From Roridomyces roridus (taxonomy: Eukaryota > Basidiomycota > Agaricomycetes > Agaricales > Mycenaceae), in contig JARKIF010000039.1 of NCBI GenBank assembly GCA_029378245.1, positions 310,001 to 374,000 on the forward strand: DNA of 64,000 nucleotides. Reading direction: 5' to 3'. Positions 21,447 through 32,851 of this stretch are shown in pieces. The notes under the pieces were generated by a model. It made no database searches and was not told the DNA's origin. It saw only the letters and a list, made by a program, of their open reading frames with translations. Position 1 is the first letter of the stretch. Every line of letters starts with the position of its first letter. A program made the translations under genes and the position numbers.

Positions 21447-21879
21447 GGATTGCCAGTGGCCTTGGTGGGAAACATTGCAAACAAATAAACACAACCCTGA
21501 CTGGCACGCCCTGTCGGCTGATCTGATACATATTCTCTTTTGCCTCCGCTCCCCACCATCTAAATCTCTGTGCTGTTTCTCCTGGAGCAGCAAGGAGCTA
21601 TGCCGTCCCTCAGGCTGTACGGGCCCATGCTTCTTGCCCACATCTTCTGGTTACCTTTCTCCAGCGGCGAACTACTATCCGGCGGTTCTCCCCCAAATCT
21701 CGTCTGGAAAAGGGGGACCTGGGCGTTCAAAACATAGTCATCCTTGAAGCAGCATCCTGTCCCCCCGAGAGCAAGACACTCCCTCAAGAAGTATAAATCA
21801 CAATTTCTGGGGTCAAAGCGTTGAAGCGAATGATGAAGTCGAAGCTCTCGAGATCTCCGTGTACTCTACGCTCTTGAAC

Positions 21880-22395
21880 TTTCAACCGCACACGAGTCGT
21901 CCTTTCGCCTTGGTCGTCGTGCTTCCACTGGCCCTGATGCGGCTGCCTCCCAGGTTGTCTGGACTTTCCAATCACACAGGACAACAGAACATCATATTTC
22001 CACAGTCATCCTGCTTAGTCCGTCCCATTCCGGCTTGGCTTTCTTCTCTCCTGCGCTCACACTAACACATACCAGCTCATCCACTAGCGTCTCTGTCACT
22101 GCAGCGTTGACTTCCTGGTGTATTCGTCAAGTGATTTGACCCCGAATGCCCAACATCCTTCGAAAACACGGACAGGGAAACTACGACTTCAAGAAAGCCC
22201 AAACGTAGTTGTGTGCGCGCCTCGACCTCCACAAGACAATGTGTCCCCCGTCCTCGTGGCGGACTTGGTGCTCTTCAAGTCCATTCTTTTGCCCATCGCT
22301 GCGCGGGGTCACTGACTCACTCGTCGGGATGGAAGTTGGGCACTATCACTCGAAAAGTCCAAAGAGAACAGAATATATTGAGAAAGTTACAACCA
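21880..22395. other. No confident gene
   Basis: Short plus-strand frames only (65-117 codons), without motif or convincing introns. Confidence 0.3.
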
Positions 22396-23220
22396 CTTTT
22401 CGCGCCTTGGTAAGTTCCCGAAACGAGAACCGCAAGCTCGGGGCCCACGACAAGGGGGCGCGAAGGACGGTGAGCCCATCCCCGAGAAACTACCTACTGA
22501 CTACTTCTCCCGAGCTCCTTCAAACGGCAGCGACGAGGACATATAGGCGAGGGTATCAGTAACAGTGTAAAGACGAAGAAGAGGACGAAAACGCACCATG
22601 AAAGAGAACCCGAAGACAAGCCACCCCCTCCTCCTGCTGCGCCGGTAAAACAGTACACGGGGAAGCCTACATTCGTCCTCCCGGAGTATCCAGTCGTGGT
22701 ACTACTCCCGCCGCAGAGGTATCGATGTGGAGCCCACGCCCGGAGCAGGATTCATCGAGGGCGTTGCGCGAACTTGATGTATAAACGAAGTCTGGGAGAG
22801 GGTTAGACAGGGTGCATGTGAAGAGAATGAAAACGAACCTTGAGGTCTTGAATCTTGAGGAACCCACGGTCTTGAGTCTGGTAAAGGGCGCGGGTCAGCG
22901 ACGATAAGCTGGTGTAAGCGAGAGAAGTACCTTGAGGCAGCCTTGAGGTCTTGTGTCTAGCAGCGGGCGAGGGTGAGCCACAGTTCGAACGGAAAAATGA
23001 GAGAGTACCTTGAAGAGATGGTAGTGGTCAAGAGGCAAGAGCCCTGGAGTGTCAGCCACCCGGCGGCTGGCATTTTATACCTCGTGTCGTGACAAACAAT
23101 TTTTTTGAATTCCTGGCTCGGGGACTGGATCAGGAATCGCGGGTGCCTTTGTGTCGCGCAGCTGCCAATAAGTTTTTTGAATGGTCAACTCGGGGCTTGG
23201 CTCGGGGAAGCGGGAATGCA
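22396..23220 (-). repeat. Dispersed TATA/intron/3'-block module, copy c
   Basis: Minus-strand orientation. The conserved 3' block is at 22396-22505. TATA box (gtataaaatg read on minus) near 23070-23080, then the shared phrase gccgg..ggctgacactcc. The last codons again read Arg-Ser-Ser-Gln-stop before the block. The middle is longer and unlike the other copies, with several tcaagac/ccttgag repeats and possible extra introns. No F-box gene follows it directly. Confidence 0.55.
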
Positions 23221-23350
23221 TTGGAATGGAATGAAGGTCCGAATTAGGATGGCGAACAAACAACCACCCACAAACTTCTTCGGTGCCAACGATTCATACG
23301 AATTACAATCCAAATGTACATACACGCATTTCTATTCTGAAGCCATCTAC

Positions 23351-24616
23351 TCATACAGTCTGTTTCTGCGCTTCACCCAAGAAGAAATGCAACCCAGTCA
23401 CCGACAAATCCATAAGCGACACGACAATGTCCTGCGAAGGCATCTTGACCTTCCCCTTCGTAACAACTGTGATGCTCGCATGCTTTATCTGCTTCCGCCG
23501 CGCCTTCAGCGCACGCTGAATGAGCACCCACGCAGATTCCGAAGGAGGGGCGACGGCACGAATTTTCAAAGACACGAGGTTTGGGAGTAGCGAGTTGTTC
23601 GCCGGAAGCGCTAGGACAATGAAAAAGTGGCGCATGACGGGAAGCGAGGGTGATATGATCTTCAACTGCGCGAGTGTGGGGATGAGGCGCAGTGCCTCCT
23701 CTGTCAAGGCATGTCCAAAGAGGGCGGAACAATCGAGGACCAACTCCTGAAGCGGCGGCAGGGAACGTCGCAAGAGGGAATGGAAATCGTTATGGGTGAA
23801 ATCCGTCCTCGAAATAGGAAGATACAGCGTCTGCAATTGGGGCGCGAACACTGTTTTGAGGAAGTCGGGGCTGCCTTGGACTCGGTCTGAATGTTGGCTG
23901 AAAATGATCTGGCGCAGATGTGGAAAGACGAGGTCTTTCGCGCACTTATCGGTCCACATATCCAGCGGCGTTACGTTGTCCAATCCCAGTTGAATGAGGT
24001 TGGGGGAACAGCGAAGGAGGCGGATTAAATAGGACCAATGACAACATTTGACCTCCGTCCCGCAACGAAAAATGAGGGTGGTAAGCGAATCTAGCTTCGG
24101 GGGCGTCATCGCGTCGAAAATACCGGGGGCAAAGGAATGCTCAGTCGGACCAAGGAAGACGGAGAGGCTTTTCAGCTGAGCGGGGTGGCGCCATAGGAGA
24201 GAGAGTACATTGGGATCGGCGGGTCCTGTAAACTCGATGGATACGTGCAAAGGTCGGTTTCGAGCACGTTCGAGCCGTGTGGACAAAACCTCCTTGTAAC
24301 TATTGGCTTTCGGAAAGACGATGCGAAGCGTGGCCCATAGCGTAGGAGTGGAAAGGGCGATGTTGGACCATTCGTGGCAGACGGTCATAAGGAGTATGGG
24401 CGTGTTGGCGCTCGTATTCTGGCACGAGTGAAGGCATAGGGTGAAGATTTCGGACGAGACCTCGAGAGGCAGTCGGGCGACTGGGTCTTTCACGGCGTTG
24501 AGCTGGCGTCGAAGGTGTATTTTCTGGAGGTGCAGCTGTTTCAAAGTCTCCCTGTTCGCTTCCTTTTGGATCAAGACCTCTTTGATTTGCGCCCGAATCT
24601 GTGCAGCGGTGGACAT
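23351..24616 (-). CDS. F-box coil protein F1
   Basis: Intronless frame of 421 residues from ATG 24616. The start was chosen because the homologues in this window begin with the same Met-Ser and coil; the frame is open further upstream without ATG support. Residues 1-~45 form a Gln/Lys/Glu/Leu-rich coil. An F-box-like motif follows (DPVARLPLEVSSEIFTLCL), then CHEWSNIALSTPTLW and a C-terminal half with leucine-rich-repeat-like strands (SPNLIQLGLDNV, LPPLQELVLDCS). Members are probably receptors of SCF ubiquitin ligases that choose proteins for degradation. It is the most diverged of the F-box coil genes in this window. Confidence 0.85.
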   Translation of the reverse strand: MSTAAQIRAQIKEVLIQKEANRETLKQLHLQKIHLRRQLNAVKDPVARLPLEVSSEIFTLCLHSCQNTSANTPILLMTVCHEWSNIALSTPTLWATLRIVFPKANSYKEVLSTRLERARNRPLHVSIEFTGPADPNVLSLLWRHPAQLKSLSVFLGPTEHSFAPGIFDAMTPPKLDSLTTLIFRCGTEVKCCHWSYLIRLLRCSPNLIQLGLDNVTPLDMWTDKCAKDLVFPHLRQIIFSQHSDRVQGSPDFLKTVFAPQLQTLYLPISRTDFTHNDFHSLLRRSLPPLQELVLDCSALFGHALTEEALRLIPTLAQLKIISPSLPVMRHFFIVLALPANNSLLPNLVSLKIRAVAPPSESAWVLIQRALKARRKQIKHASITVVTKGKVKMPSQDIVVSLMDLSVTGLHFFLGEAQKQTV

Positions 24617-24619
24617 GGC

Positions 24620-27060
24620 CGACAGCACCAAAGGGAATCTATTGCTCAAGTTGGTCTCCTGTGCGACATCGAACGCGAGCATCTCACCTGGATATCGCGG
24701 CGGGTTCGGTATCGCGGGTGGGGATGACGGTGGTTTGTGAAGAGCTTCTGATGGCATCTCGGCGTTGACGTCCACCACTTCCACTCTGCGGCAATCTCTC
24801 GGTGTAGAGCGCACAGGGGCGGCCGCGCAGTTTTCTGGACCTCAATATCATACAAGGATGCCTTCTACCATTGACCCCCGCGTCGGCCTTGTCCCGGATG
24901 TCGTTTTCTGACTAGGCCAAATCGTCGTGTCCTTTCGTCCTCAGGTCACCCTGTCTTTCTTCGCCTCACATGCAGTGAGTCTCCCATTCGACCAAAGCGT
25001 CGGGCTCTGATCCTATTCCAGAAACTCGGCCAAAAGTGCTGCTCCTACTCATCGTCGGCCTTAGCACACGTATCGCATCGGGGCATTTGGATACATCCAA
25101 GACTCCAAGCTAGCTCCAAGACGCATTGCCATCGTTCATTTCCAGCAGTAGCATTCACGACCACCACTTCCGCTCCAATACCAGCAATACCTCGGCGTTC
25201 AGCGTACATGGGATAGCATGGTGTGTAGTCTGTGTGCCTCAACATCTTGTGCTTACGATGTCCACAGGTGCCATCTAACCTGGCGACCTTGTCCCGATGT
25301 TTTTCAGCCCGTTGACTCCTCCGCTCGTGGCCCGGTCCTTGCAAGCCCAGCTTGGCTCAAATCGTTCAGCCCCTTTGCCTCAGGTCATGGCTGCGGAGGT
25401 TGGCCACCGCCATTTTTCACGCCCACGAGGCACCGTGTTTTTCGTTGCCCCAAGCGCTGCGGCCTGTCGTCAGCCTAGGATGCGCGTCCATCGTGTCGCG
25501 TCGGGACCATCCCGTTGCGTATATTTCGATAAATCCAAGCCGCATTCCATGGCTCGCGATTCCGACCGGAGCACGGCCTTGGCCGTCCTGCGCGATGAAA
25601 CTTCCACTGTCTGCGTGTACCCTATAGAGGACAGCTCGAGATTCGCTCTTCATTACCCGCTTGAAGGCTCCGTTGCAGTTGGTCTTTGCCGTCGTGGTAC
25701 TGAGATGGTTCTCGTCATTGCCCTCCCGAAACTAAGTGTTTCGTTCGCTGCATCTCGATCTCCCTCGGTGCAGCGTCAGTCGGGATAGACTGTTTTGCTT
25801 CCTCTTCAGAAGTCGCAGCCGCAGATGGACATTGTGGTTCCTTCTCATGCGTCACCCGGGATTGTGCGCTCCTTGGGCTCGGAACCGCCGATTTGTCGTG
25901 TTGGTGCTGCGGGTGCGGATATATCCCCAAGCTTTCGGTGTCGGTAAATGTAATCGCGTCATTTATGAACTGGGTGGGGCTTCTTCTTTCGACCATAGCG
26001 CCGATCTCTGACTGAGATACAGAAACCATCTTTTGGGCTATGAAAGTCAACCACCACCCTCGATGCGAGAATCGGACGCCAGCTATCCGACACTCCCTTT
26101 TCTTTCCCACCCGTCCTCCCGAATCCTCTCCATCAACACCCTTCTGCTTGAATATAGTGCCGCGCTCGTATGTAAGCGCTGGTCTGTACAGCTGCATATA
26201 CCACTGCCTCGCCATCCAAAGCCATATACGCCCTCCACGCTTCTCGCTATTCTATTGGCATCTGCAGTGCATCCGTCCAAACTGGAGGAGTGGATTTGTC
26301 ATACAGGGATGGTTTCTTTCTGGCCTGTCCCTATAGTGCAGACGGATGGACCTGTGGCGGCCCAGGAGACTTTTTCTGCGCCGCTTCCGATATGGCGTCT
26401 CTGGATCCGGGCCCACCTCTACTTCCAGCGCCCCCAGGTCCAGCGGCGCGTTCACGGCCAGGTGTGAAGTATGTGGGTGCTTCGCCACCAATGACGTTGT
26501 GCAAGTGCTCCGGACACCGACGTCTCGTAGAGTGGACTTTCGATGGACCTTCGGAGGTGTGGACAGCGTGACCATGTCCAATCTCATCGATCTCATCGTC
26601 CTTTCCGTCTGCACCCAGTCGTTGCCTGGCTGCAACTAAGCGGTTCTCTGTGGTTCTGAATCTACGCCTTCATTGCGAGACGTAAATGCTTTTCTCTGGT
26701 CCCGATGCTCCAATCCTTGGAAGCGATCGTGGATGAGCTCAATGCTCTGCCCATCCTTACTGTTCTCGCCAATCCACGCACCTCATTCCATGCCTTTCCC
26801 GCTCTCCAATTCGGTTTTACGGCACGAGTACGAGAAAGAGCTCTACGAGCAGTTGCTTGCGGCGCTTTTCACTCGCCAAGATACGCTTCGGCGTATTTGC
26901 GCTCACGGTGGAAGCACTGAGATACCAGTGCAAGCCGCTGCTCGGGCTGGTATTGAACGGGTTGGACATCCAAGCCGCGTATATGGTGAATGCCAATGCA
27001 TGCACTTTGACAAAGAGACGCTGTATTCAAGTATGTAACTAATAGTAAAATTGCGATTAT
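24620..27060. other. Degenerate coding region between F-box genes
   Basis: Plus-strand frames that look protein-like but cannot be joined into a gene occur at 25297-25788 (163 codons, with DRSTALAVLRDETSTVCVYP), 26033-26467 and 26857-27042 (FGVFALTVEALRYQCKPLLG). Introns with good borders can be imagined between them, but no family emerges and several stops remain. I regard this as one or two decayed genes. Confidence 0.35.
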
Positions 27061-27062
27061 AT

Positions 27063-28356
27063 CTACTCAACGAAGAGCAAATTCCGACTGGGGTGCCCAA
27101 GCTTGATATCCATGCCCTCCGCGGACAGTTCCTTGAACGCGGCGAGAATGTTTGGAGGGACCTGCACACCGTTGGAATAGCATACTAAGTGAAGACTTCG
27201 TAGCTGAGTACGACGAGTTTCTAGCAGACGAAGGGTTGCTTCCCATGGGAAAGTGGAAAAACAGTGAGAAAAGCAACGGATATTGAGAGTCTGGAGCTCG
27301 GAAGGATTGTACACGGGTTCTCCGCCAAACGTGCCAATAGTTCCTGCACAACCCTTGGTCTCGGATACTTGAGCTCCAACCGTACCAGAGTGGAAATGCG
27401 AGTAAGCAAGCTACACATCTCGTCGATGCTTTGGGTATGATGACTGATGACGAGTTCCTGTAGAGGCGGTTTTGACCAATCGAGGAAGGAAGTGATCCTC
27501 CAATCATCATACAGCGTGTCCTCTGCAGTAAGAGCAAGCGTTTGAAGGTGAGGCGCGGAAATGAAGGTTAATATGTCGTATCCAGCCGCAGTGTCGGGCT
27601 TGGCCTCATATTTGAAAATGAGACTGCGTAGGTTGGGAAGCATGAGCTTCTCAGAAGCTCCATCCGCATCGTCGTGGAATTCCACCTCGTTTAAAACCAA
27701 CTCGGAGAGATTGGGGGATAGGCGAAGAAGTTGCATGAATGGAAGCAACTCGAGCGCTAGGTTTTCCCGACCGAAAATGATCAAGGATTGAAGCAACGGA
27801 AGAGGTTGAGGTTGCGCAGACGCCCAAATGTTCCAATACTCGGTGTCCTCCGAATCCGAGTCATCATCCCCACTCTCTGTTTCATACTTCTCTGCGGCAG
27901 AAAAATCGAGGCGCTCCAAGCGACTGGATTTCTCCCAAAGAAGGACGGTTACTGGATCATTGTCCGTGAATGTCGTGGCGGATATGTGCAAAGAGTGCCC
28001 TCCGGCCCGTTGAAACCACAGTTTCAGAAGTTCTTCAAAACCGCTGGGACGGGGAAGGTAAAGGTTGATTCTAGCCCAAAGGGCTGGAGTGGATAGGGCG
28101 ATGTCGGTCCAGGCATTACAGATTTTCAGTAGAAGCCGTGGGAGGTCTGCACCTGGTTCGGGATAGGGAGGCATCGAATGAAGATGTCGGATGAGATTTC
28201 GAGTGGAAGACGCGCAATTGGATCGCGAAGGTCATTCAACTGACGCTGAAGAGAGCTTTTACTCCGTTCTAGTTTCTTGAGAAGATCTTTTTGCCGCTCG
28301 ATGTCTGCGGAAACTTGGTCGATTTGCGCCTGGAGCGCTTCAAGTTGGACGGACAT
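27063..28356 (-). pseudogene. F-box coil gene F2, two frameshifts
   Basis: From ATG 28356 the coil and F-box start are intact (RLPLEISSDIFIRCLP). At about 28166-28170 four bases (one ctcc unit) are missing relative to the neighbour F3, and the frame jumps. The next 300 codons continue in the second frame. At about 27293 one more base is missing (agctcc against agcctcc in F3) and the end is in a third frame, closing at 27063. Without those two deletions it would match F3 closely along its length. It is therefore a recent pseudogene, or carries two assembly errors. A Tc1-like MITE lies about 100 bp upstream of the start. Confidence 0.8.
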
Positions 28357-28452
28357 ATTGGATGTATGCCGCAATGCTCGTTCAGAAGATGCAATCCTGG
28401 CAGTGACCGGGTAAGCACACGCAGTCAGCTCGGAATCAATGAAACTACAGTA

Positions 28453-28602
28453 CTGTACCATTTCGACCGTAGGTTCATCAAAATTATGTAATTTCTCGAC
28501 CGAGAAGGCCGAAAAAATTTCTTTTGAATTATGGTGATTTTTGCACACATCAAAAAAAGTTGGCTGTGACCTGTGACTGAACTTACGGTCGAAATGGTAC
28601 AG
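28453..28602. mobile_element. Tc1/mariner-like MITE upstream of F2
   Basis: A 150 bp hairpin element with ends CTGTACCATTTCGACCGTA and its reverse complement, flanked by TA at 28451-28452 and 28603-28604. A TA duplication and CTGT start fit the Tc1/mariner superfamily. It sits about 100 bp upstream of the start codon of the pseudogene F2 and has no coding capacity. Confidence 0.75.
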
Positions 28603-28876
28603 TACTCTTCGAGAATTTTGAGGTGATGATTCAGGATGATTCGTTGTTGTGGCAAGGAGAAAGACGCGGCACCACCCTGCACCACCACGTGATTTCGTAA
28701 CATTTCCTTCCTGGCGAGTCAAGTCTAAAACGCAAGGCGCGACTGGGTCAAATGGAGGGGAGCCAAGGCATTTACAAGTTATATTCAAAAGTAAAGATTC
28801 AAAGTAGCATATCCAAAGCATCCGCGAGTCGCAGACTCACACTTGAAAGAGTGTTCGTTCCACCGGCTCCCTCTTT

Positions 28877-30175
28877 CTATTCCAAGGAAAGCAAATTGCG
28901 ACCGGAGTATCCAATCTGGATTTCCATACCCTCCGCAGAGAGTTCCCTGAACGCGGAAAGAACGTTTGCAGGGACCCGCACACCACCGGGTAGGCCTACT
29001 AACTGAAGGCTCCGCAGCCGAGTACGGCGAGTGGCTAACATACGGGATGTTGCTTCCCAGTGGAAAACGGAGAAGTGGCCCAAAGTGCAGGGAATCCTGA
29101 GCGTCTGGAGGCTCGGAAGGATTGTACACGGTGTCTCTGCCAAACGGGTGAATAGGTCCCCCATAATGCTCGGTTTCGGATACTTGAGCTCCAAGCGGGT
29201 CACGGCGGGGACGATATTAAGCAAGTTATACAGCCCGTCGGCATCGTCAGTGTCCGCATCCCAGACGATTAGTTCCTGTAGAGGCGGTTTTGAGCCCCAG
29301 AGGAAGGAAGTGATCCTCCAATCGGAATAACTTGTGCCTTCTGCGGAAAGTCCAAGGGTTTGAAGGTGAGGCGCAGAAATGAAGAGCAAGATGTCATATT
29401 CGCCGGCAGTGTCGTCCTTGGCATCATAGTCGAAAATGAGACGTCGAAGGTTTGGAAGGACAAGCTTCTCAGAAGCCTCATCCGCATCGCCGTCGAATTC
29501 CACGTCGTGTAAGGTCAACTCGGACAGCTTGGGGGATAGGCGTAGAAGTTGGATGAATGGAAGCAACTCGAGTGTCAAGTCTTCGCGACCATAAATGAAC
29601 AACGATTGAAGCAACGGGAGAGGTTGGGGCTCCACAGATCTCCAAATGTCCCAACGTTCGATGCCATCCGAGTCCGAGTCCGGTTCGTCATCCCCGCTCT
29701 CTGTTTCATCCTTTTCTCCCGCGGAAAATTCGAGGCGCTCCAAGCGACTGGAATTCTCCCAGATGACAGCAGCCACATGGTCGTCCATGAGCCCTGTAAC
29801 GGATATACACAAGGGCTGCCCTCCGGCCCGTTGAAACCATAGTTTCAAAAGTTCTTGAAAGCCTTGAGGACGGGGAAGGTAGAAGTTCATTCTAGCCCAA
29901 AGGGCCGGAGTGGATAAGGCGATGGCGGTCCAGGTATTACAGATTTCCAGGAGAAGCCTTGGGACGTGTGCACCCGGTCCAGGATAGGGAGGGAGGCATC
30001 GAATGAAGATGTCGGATGAGATTTCGAGCGGAAGTCGCGAAATTGGATCGCGGAGGTCGTTCAGCTTGCGCTGAAGAAAGCTTTTATTGCGCTCGAGTTT
30101 CTTGAGAAGCTCTCTTTGCCACTGGATGTCTGCGGAAACCTGGTCGATCTGCGCCTGGAGCGCTGGGATGGACAT
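28877..30175 (-). CDS. F-box coil protein F3
   Basis: Intronless, 432 residues. A coiled coil fills residues 4-40 (heptads of Leu/Ile with Gln, Glu and Lys). The F-box starts at residue 43 (DPISRLPLEISSDIFIRC), followed by the helix CNTWTAIALSTPALWARM. An acidic insert (ESGDDEPDSDSDG) lies near residue 170. The rest is leucine-rich (LLRLSPKLSELTLHDVEF, KPPLQELIVWDAD). It ends with the family's conserved close FRELSAEGMEIQIG. It is the intact sister of the pseudogene F2, which lies directly downstream on the same strand: a tandem duplication. Probable substrate receptor of an SCF ligase. Confidence 0.88.
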   Translation of the reverse strand: MSIPALQAQIDQVSADIQWQRELLKKLERNKSFLQRKLNDLRDPISRLPLEISSDIFIRCLPPYPGPGAHVPRLLLEICNTWTAIALSTPALWARMNFYLPRPQGFQELLKLWFQRAGGQPLCISVTGLMDDHVAAVIWENSSRLERLEFSAGEKDETESGDDEPDSDSDGIERWDIWRSVEPQPLPLLQSLFIYGREDLTLELLPFIQLLRLSPKLSELTLHDVEFDGDADEASEKLVLPNLRRLIFDYDAKDDTAGEYDILLFISAPHLQTLGLSAEGTSYSDWRITSFLWGSKPPLQELIVWDADTDDADGLYNLLNIVPAVTRLELKYPKPSIMGDLFTRLAETPCTILPSLQTLRIPCTLGHFSVFHWEATSRMLATRRTRLRSLQLVGLPGGVRVPANVLSAFRELSAEGMEIQIGYSGRNLLSLE

Positions 30176-30532
30176 AATTCTGTATCATACTAAGTATTTG
30201 ACAAAATTGAGCTAATGTTGACTGACCACAGGCTGAGTGATTCAGACCAGGAAGCACGGCGAGTGCCTTTCAAACAAAAATGACGGGTCGTACCCTTTGT
30301 TTCTGGATAAGTCATGTTAGATCATGGTTGCCACCGTATTTTGAGCAAGTTTCGCACCGTTTCCAGCTGCTTGGAGACGCTAGACACAAAATATGCGGTT
30401 AGACGCAAATCAAGGACTGGGATGATGGTGGCACGAAAGAAGGAGCGACAGGCTCACGTGCCCGGGGATATCAATGTCCTCATGCGTGTCGCGTGGCGGA
30501 AATAATGGATTGCAAACTAATTCGACAGGCTA

Positions 30533-31831
30533 TCAAGAAAACAGAATATTCTTCTCGTCGACTCCAGGTTTTCCAATAAAAATGTCAATCCCACTTTCCG
30601 TCGACAGGGTTCTGAACGAGCCAAGAACATCCGGCGGAACTCGAACATGCACAGTTTTAGCGAAGGTTACGCGCATCGAACGCAGCTGGGTGCGACGGGC
30701 AAGGGCAGCATGGAGGAGTGACCTCCATAGACGAGCGGGGAACTGATGAAGCGAATGGAGTTTCAGGGTGTCGATATTGGGGAAAAAACTCGTTGGATGT
30801 TGAGCCAACGTCTCAAATAGGTCTGTTGCGAATGGAATTTCGAGCCATTCGAATTCCAGACGCGAGATGGTGGAAACAAAGGGGGTAATGTCATTGAAGA
30901 CACGGAATTCTTTCTCTGAATCCTCGATGACGAGCGTCCGTAGAGGTGGCGATGAACGTTGCAGGAAGGAGATAATGTCCGCGCTGTTCTGTGTGTTGCA
31001 TGGCATCGCGAAACCAAGGGCTTCAAGATGGGGGGCCGAGAAAAATCTGAGGATCGTATGATCCTGGGCAGACATGAGAAGTTCTCTGTAGAACCGAATC
31101 CGACGCAAAGCTGGGAGACAAAGCTTTTCAGTCGCTTCATGTTGCGCGACATTCATCATCTGCACGTCGTTGAGGCACAACTCGGTGAGGTTGGGTGAAG
31201 AGGAAAGAAGCTGCCGTATCTCCAGGGGAGAGAAAATCGAGCTTCTATGACCCAAAACAGTAAACTTGTGAAGGAAAGGAAGCGAATCGGGTGGCGGCGT
31301 GTCTCCAAAAAGCTGGTGAAATTCGACATCGTTCGAATCATCAATGTCTGCGGGGCACATTGGCTCCGGGCACAGTTCGAGGTGCCCCAATTGAGTGGCG
31401 TGGGCCCAGAGGACGCTGGCCACACCGGATTCGATAGGTCCTATCGTATGCAGATGCAAGAGGTGGGTTCCAGCGCGTTCAAACCACCTGCTCAAAAGGT
31501 GCTGGAAACCTTCGGAGCGCGGCAGAGTGAAGATGAGTTTATCCCACAGGGAGGGTGTAGACAGAGCGATGTCGGTCCACGTATTGCAGACCTGAAGAAG
31601 TAGCATGGGGATGCCTTCAGGCCGGGGCGAACCGTAGACGTTGCGACCTTGAATAAAGATTTCGGACGATATCTCGAGTGGAAGTCGTGCGATTGGATCG
31701 CGGAGGTGATTGAGCTGGCGCTGAAGAAGGCTTTTGCTCCGCTCGAGTTTCTTGAGGACTCGGAGCTCTTTTTGCCTCTCGATATCTGCGGAAGCTTTGT
31801 CTATCTGCACCTGGAGCGCTTGGACAGACAT
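30533..31831 (-). CDS. F-box coil protein F4
   Basis: Intronless, 432 residues, same plan as F3: coil, then DPIARLPLEISSEIF, VCNTWTDIALSTPSLW, and leucine-rich repeats (SSSPNLTELCLNDVQM, SSPPLRTLVIEDSE). It ends in a glycine-rich close (TESGIDIFIGKPG). The coil carries a small insertion (KELRVLKKLERSKS) relative to F3. A dispersed module (copy d) ends about 230 bp upstream in the same orientation and may supply promoter or leader sequence. Confidence 0.88.
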   Translation of the reverse strand: MSVQALQVQIDKASADIERQKELRVLKKLERSKSLLQRQLNHLRDPIARLPLEISSEIFIQGRNVYGSPRPEGIPMLLLQVCNTWTDIALSTPSLWDKLIFTLPRSEGFQHLLSRWFERAGTHLLHLHTIGPIESGVASVLWAHATQLGHLELCPEPMCPADIDDSNDVEFHQLFGDTPPPDSLPFLHKFTVLGHRSSIFSPLEIRQLLSSSPNLTELCLNDVQMMNVAQHEATEKLCLPALRRIRFYRELLMSAQDHTILRFFSAPHLEALGFAMPCNTQNSADIISFLQRSSPPLRTLVIEDSEKEFRVFNDITPFVSTISRLEFEWLEIPFATDLFETLAQHPTSFFPNIDTLKLHSLHQFPARLWRSLLHAALARRTQLRSMRVTFAKTVHVRVPPDVLGSFRTLSTESGIDIFIGKPGVDEKNILFS

Positions 31832-32057
31832 TGGAGAGCTCTGAAGCTCCTTCAGACTCTGCGACCTTGGTAGAACATGTGTACTTACCGAAGTTCGGCC
31901 GATGATGGTGGTAGGAAGAAAGAAGCACCACCCTCACGTGATTCTCACAAACTTTCCTTTCACGCGTCGAGGGTAGTCGGAAATTCGATATGCTCAAATA
32001 CAGATGTGGAAGGCATTGAATAAAGATGTACATATTGGAAAGTACAAAGCAACAAAA

Positions 32058-32680
32058 TTTTCGCGCTCTTGGTAAACTCTCATCGAGAGTCGCAAGCCAG
32101 GGGGTCCAACGACAAGGAGGCGCGATGGGTTGCGAGCCCACCCCCCTGGAAACTAACTACTGACTACGGTCTAGGAAGCACGATGAGCGAGATTCAAAAC
32201 GCAATGGAAGCAATCGCACCTTGACAAGATATCCCAACGCCAGGCCTCTCATCCACCCACTGCTTCCGCGTAAACGAGAGCTCCATCGGCTCGCTCTCGA
32301 CGCGGATGCTCTGACGTCCTCCCGGGAGGTGAACCAAGGCACTCGCACGGATTTTAAAGTCGACGAGTCGGCGTCGCAAGAAAACCCGCCGGATGCTCTC
32401 CCAAAGAGGTACCGCACTGGCACACACTGCGCCCTTCAGGGTATGGAGGTCATTGAGGTGCCAAGCATAGGATCTAAGAACAGGGCGAGTGTCAGAGATG
32501 AAGAGAAGGCAGAGTGGAAGAAGGCGTATTACCGAGGTCGTCTTGGCGAGCACTGGAAGATGGGGAGAAAACCGTCTGCTGGCTGGGCTTTTATATGTTT
32601 TGCAAATAATTTTTCTGTCTGGTTGACTCGGGACTTGACTCGGCGATGCGGAATGGAGGCGTAGAATGGAGCTGATCGAA
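32058..32680 (-). repeat. Dispersed TATA/intron/3'-block module, copy d
   Basis: Minus strand. TATA box (catataaaagcc read on minus) near 32587-32597, a first intron (gtaata...ttcttag, about 32475-32535), then an open frame with the family motifs LWESIRRV and HLPGG. The terminal intron (gtgcga...cttcctag) is at the same place and phase as in copy a, followed by Asp-Arg-Ser-Gln-stop. The 3' block covers 32058-32168. It is the longest open copy, but no ATG is in frame near the motif, so coding status is uncertain. It lies upstream of F-box F4 in the same direction. Confidence 0.6.
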
Positions 32681-32851
32681 GAGACAAAAAATCTTTTTCT
32701 TCTCTTCGATCACAACGCCGGCCTTCGGAGGAGATTAGTGCAGACAGGGAGTCAGAGGTGACGCGACGCGACGTGGCGTTTGGCTGCGCGTGATCGCCTT
32801 ACCGATTTGGTGACAGCATCCTCGTCAGCACGGCGGGCCTCTGCATGCATA

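Larger units (their letters stand above)
17270..21875. repeat. Right arm of giant inverted repeat
   Basis: This is the reverse complement of the left arm (3410-9210). The inner part (17270-20387) is essentially identical to 6093-9210 with no indel. The outer part (20390-21875) has small indels and more substitutions. It lacks the hAT and CACTG insertions of the left arm and so shows their empty sites. It has its own inverted-repeat insert (21107-21446) and about 190 bp near 20880-21050 that the left arm does not have. Confidence 0.93.
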
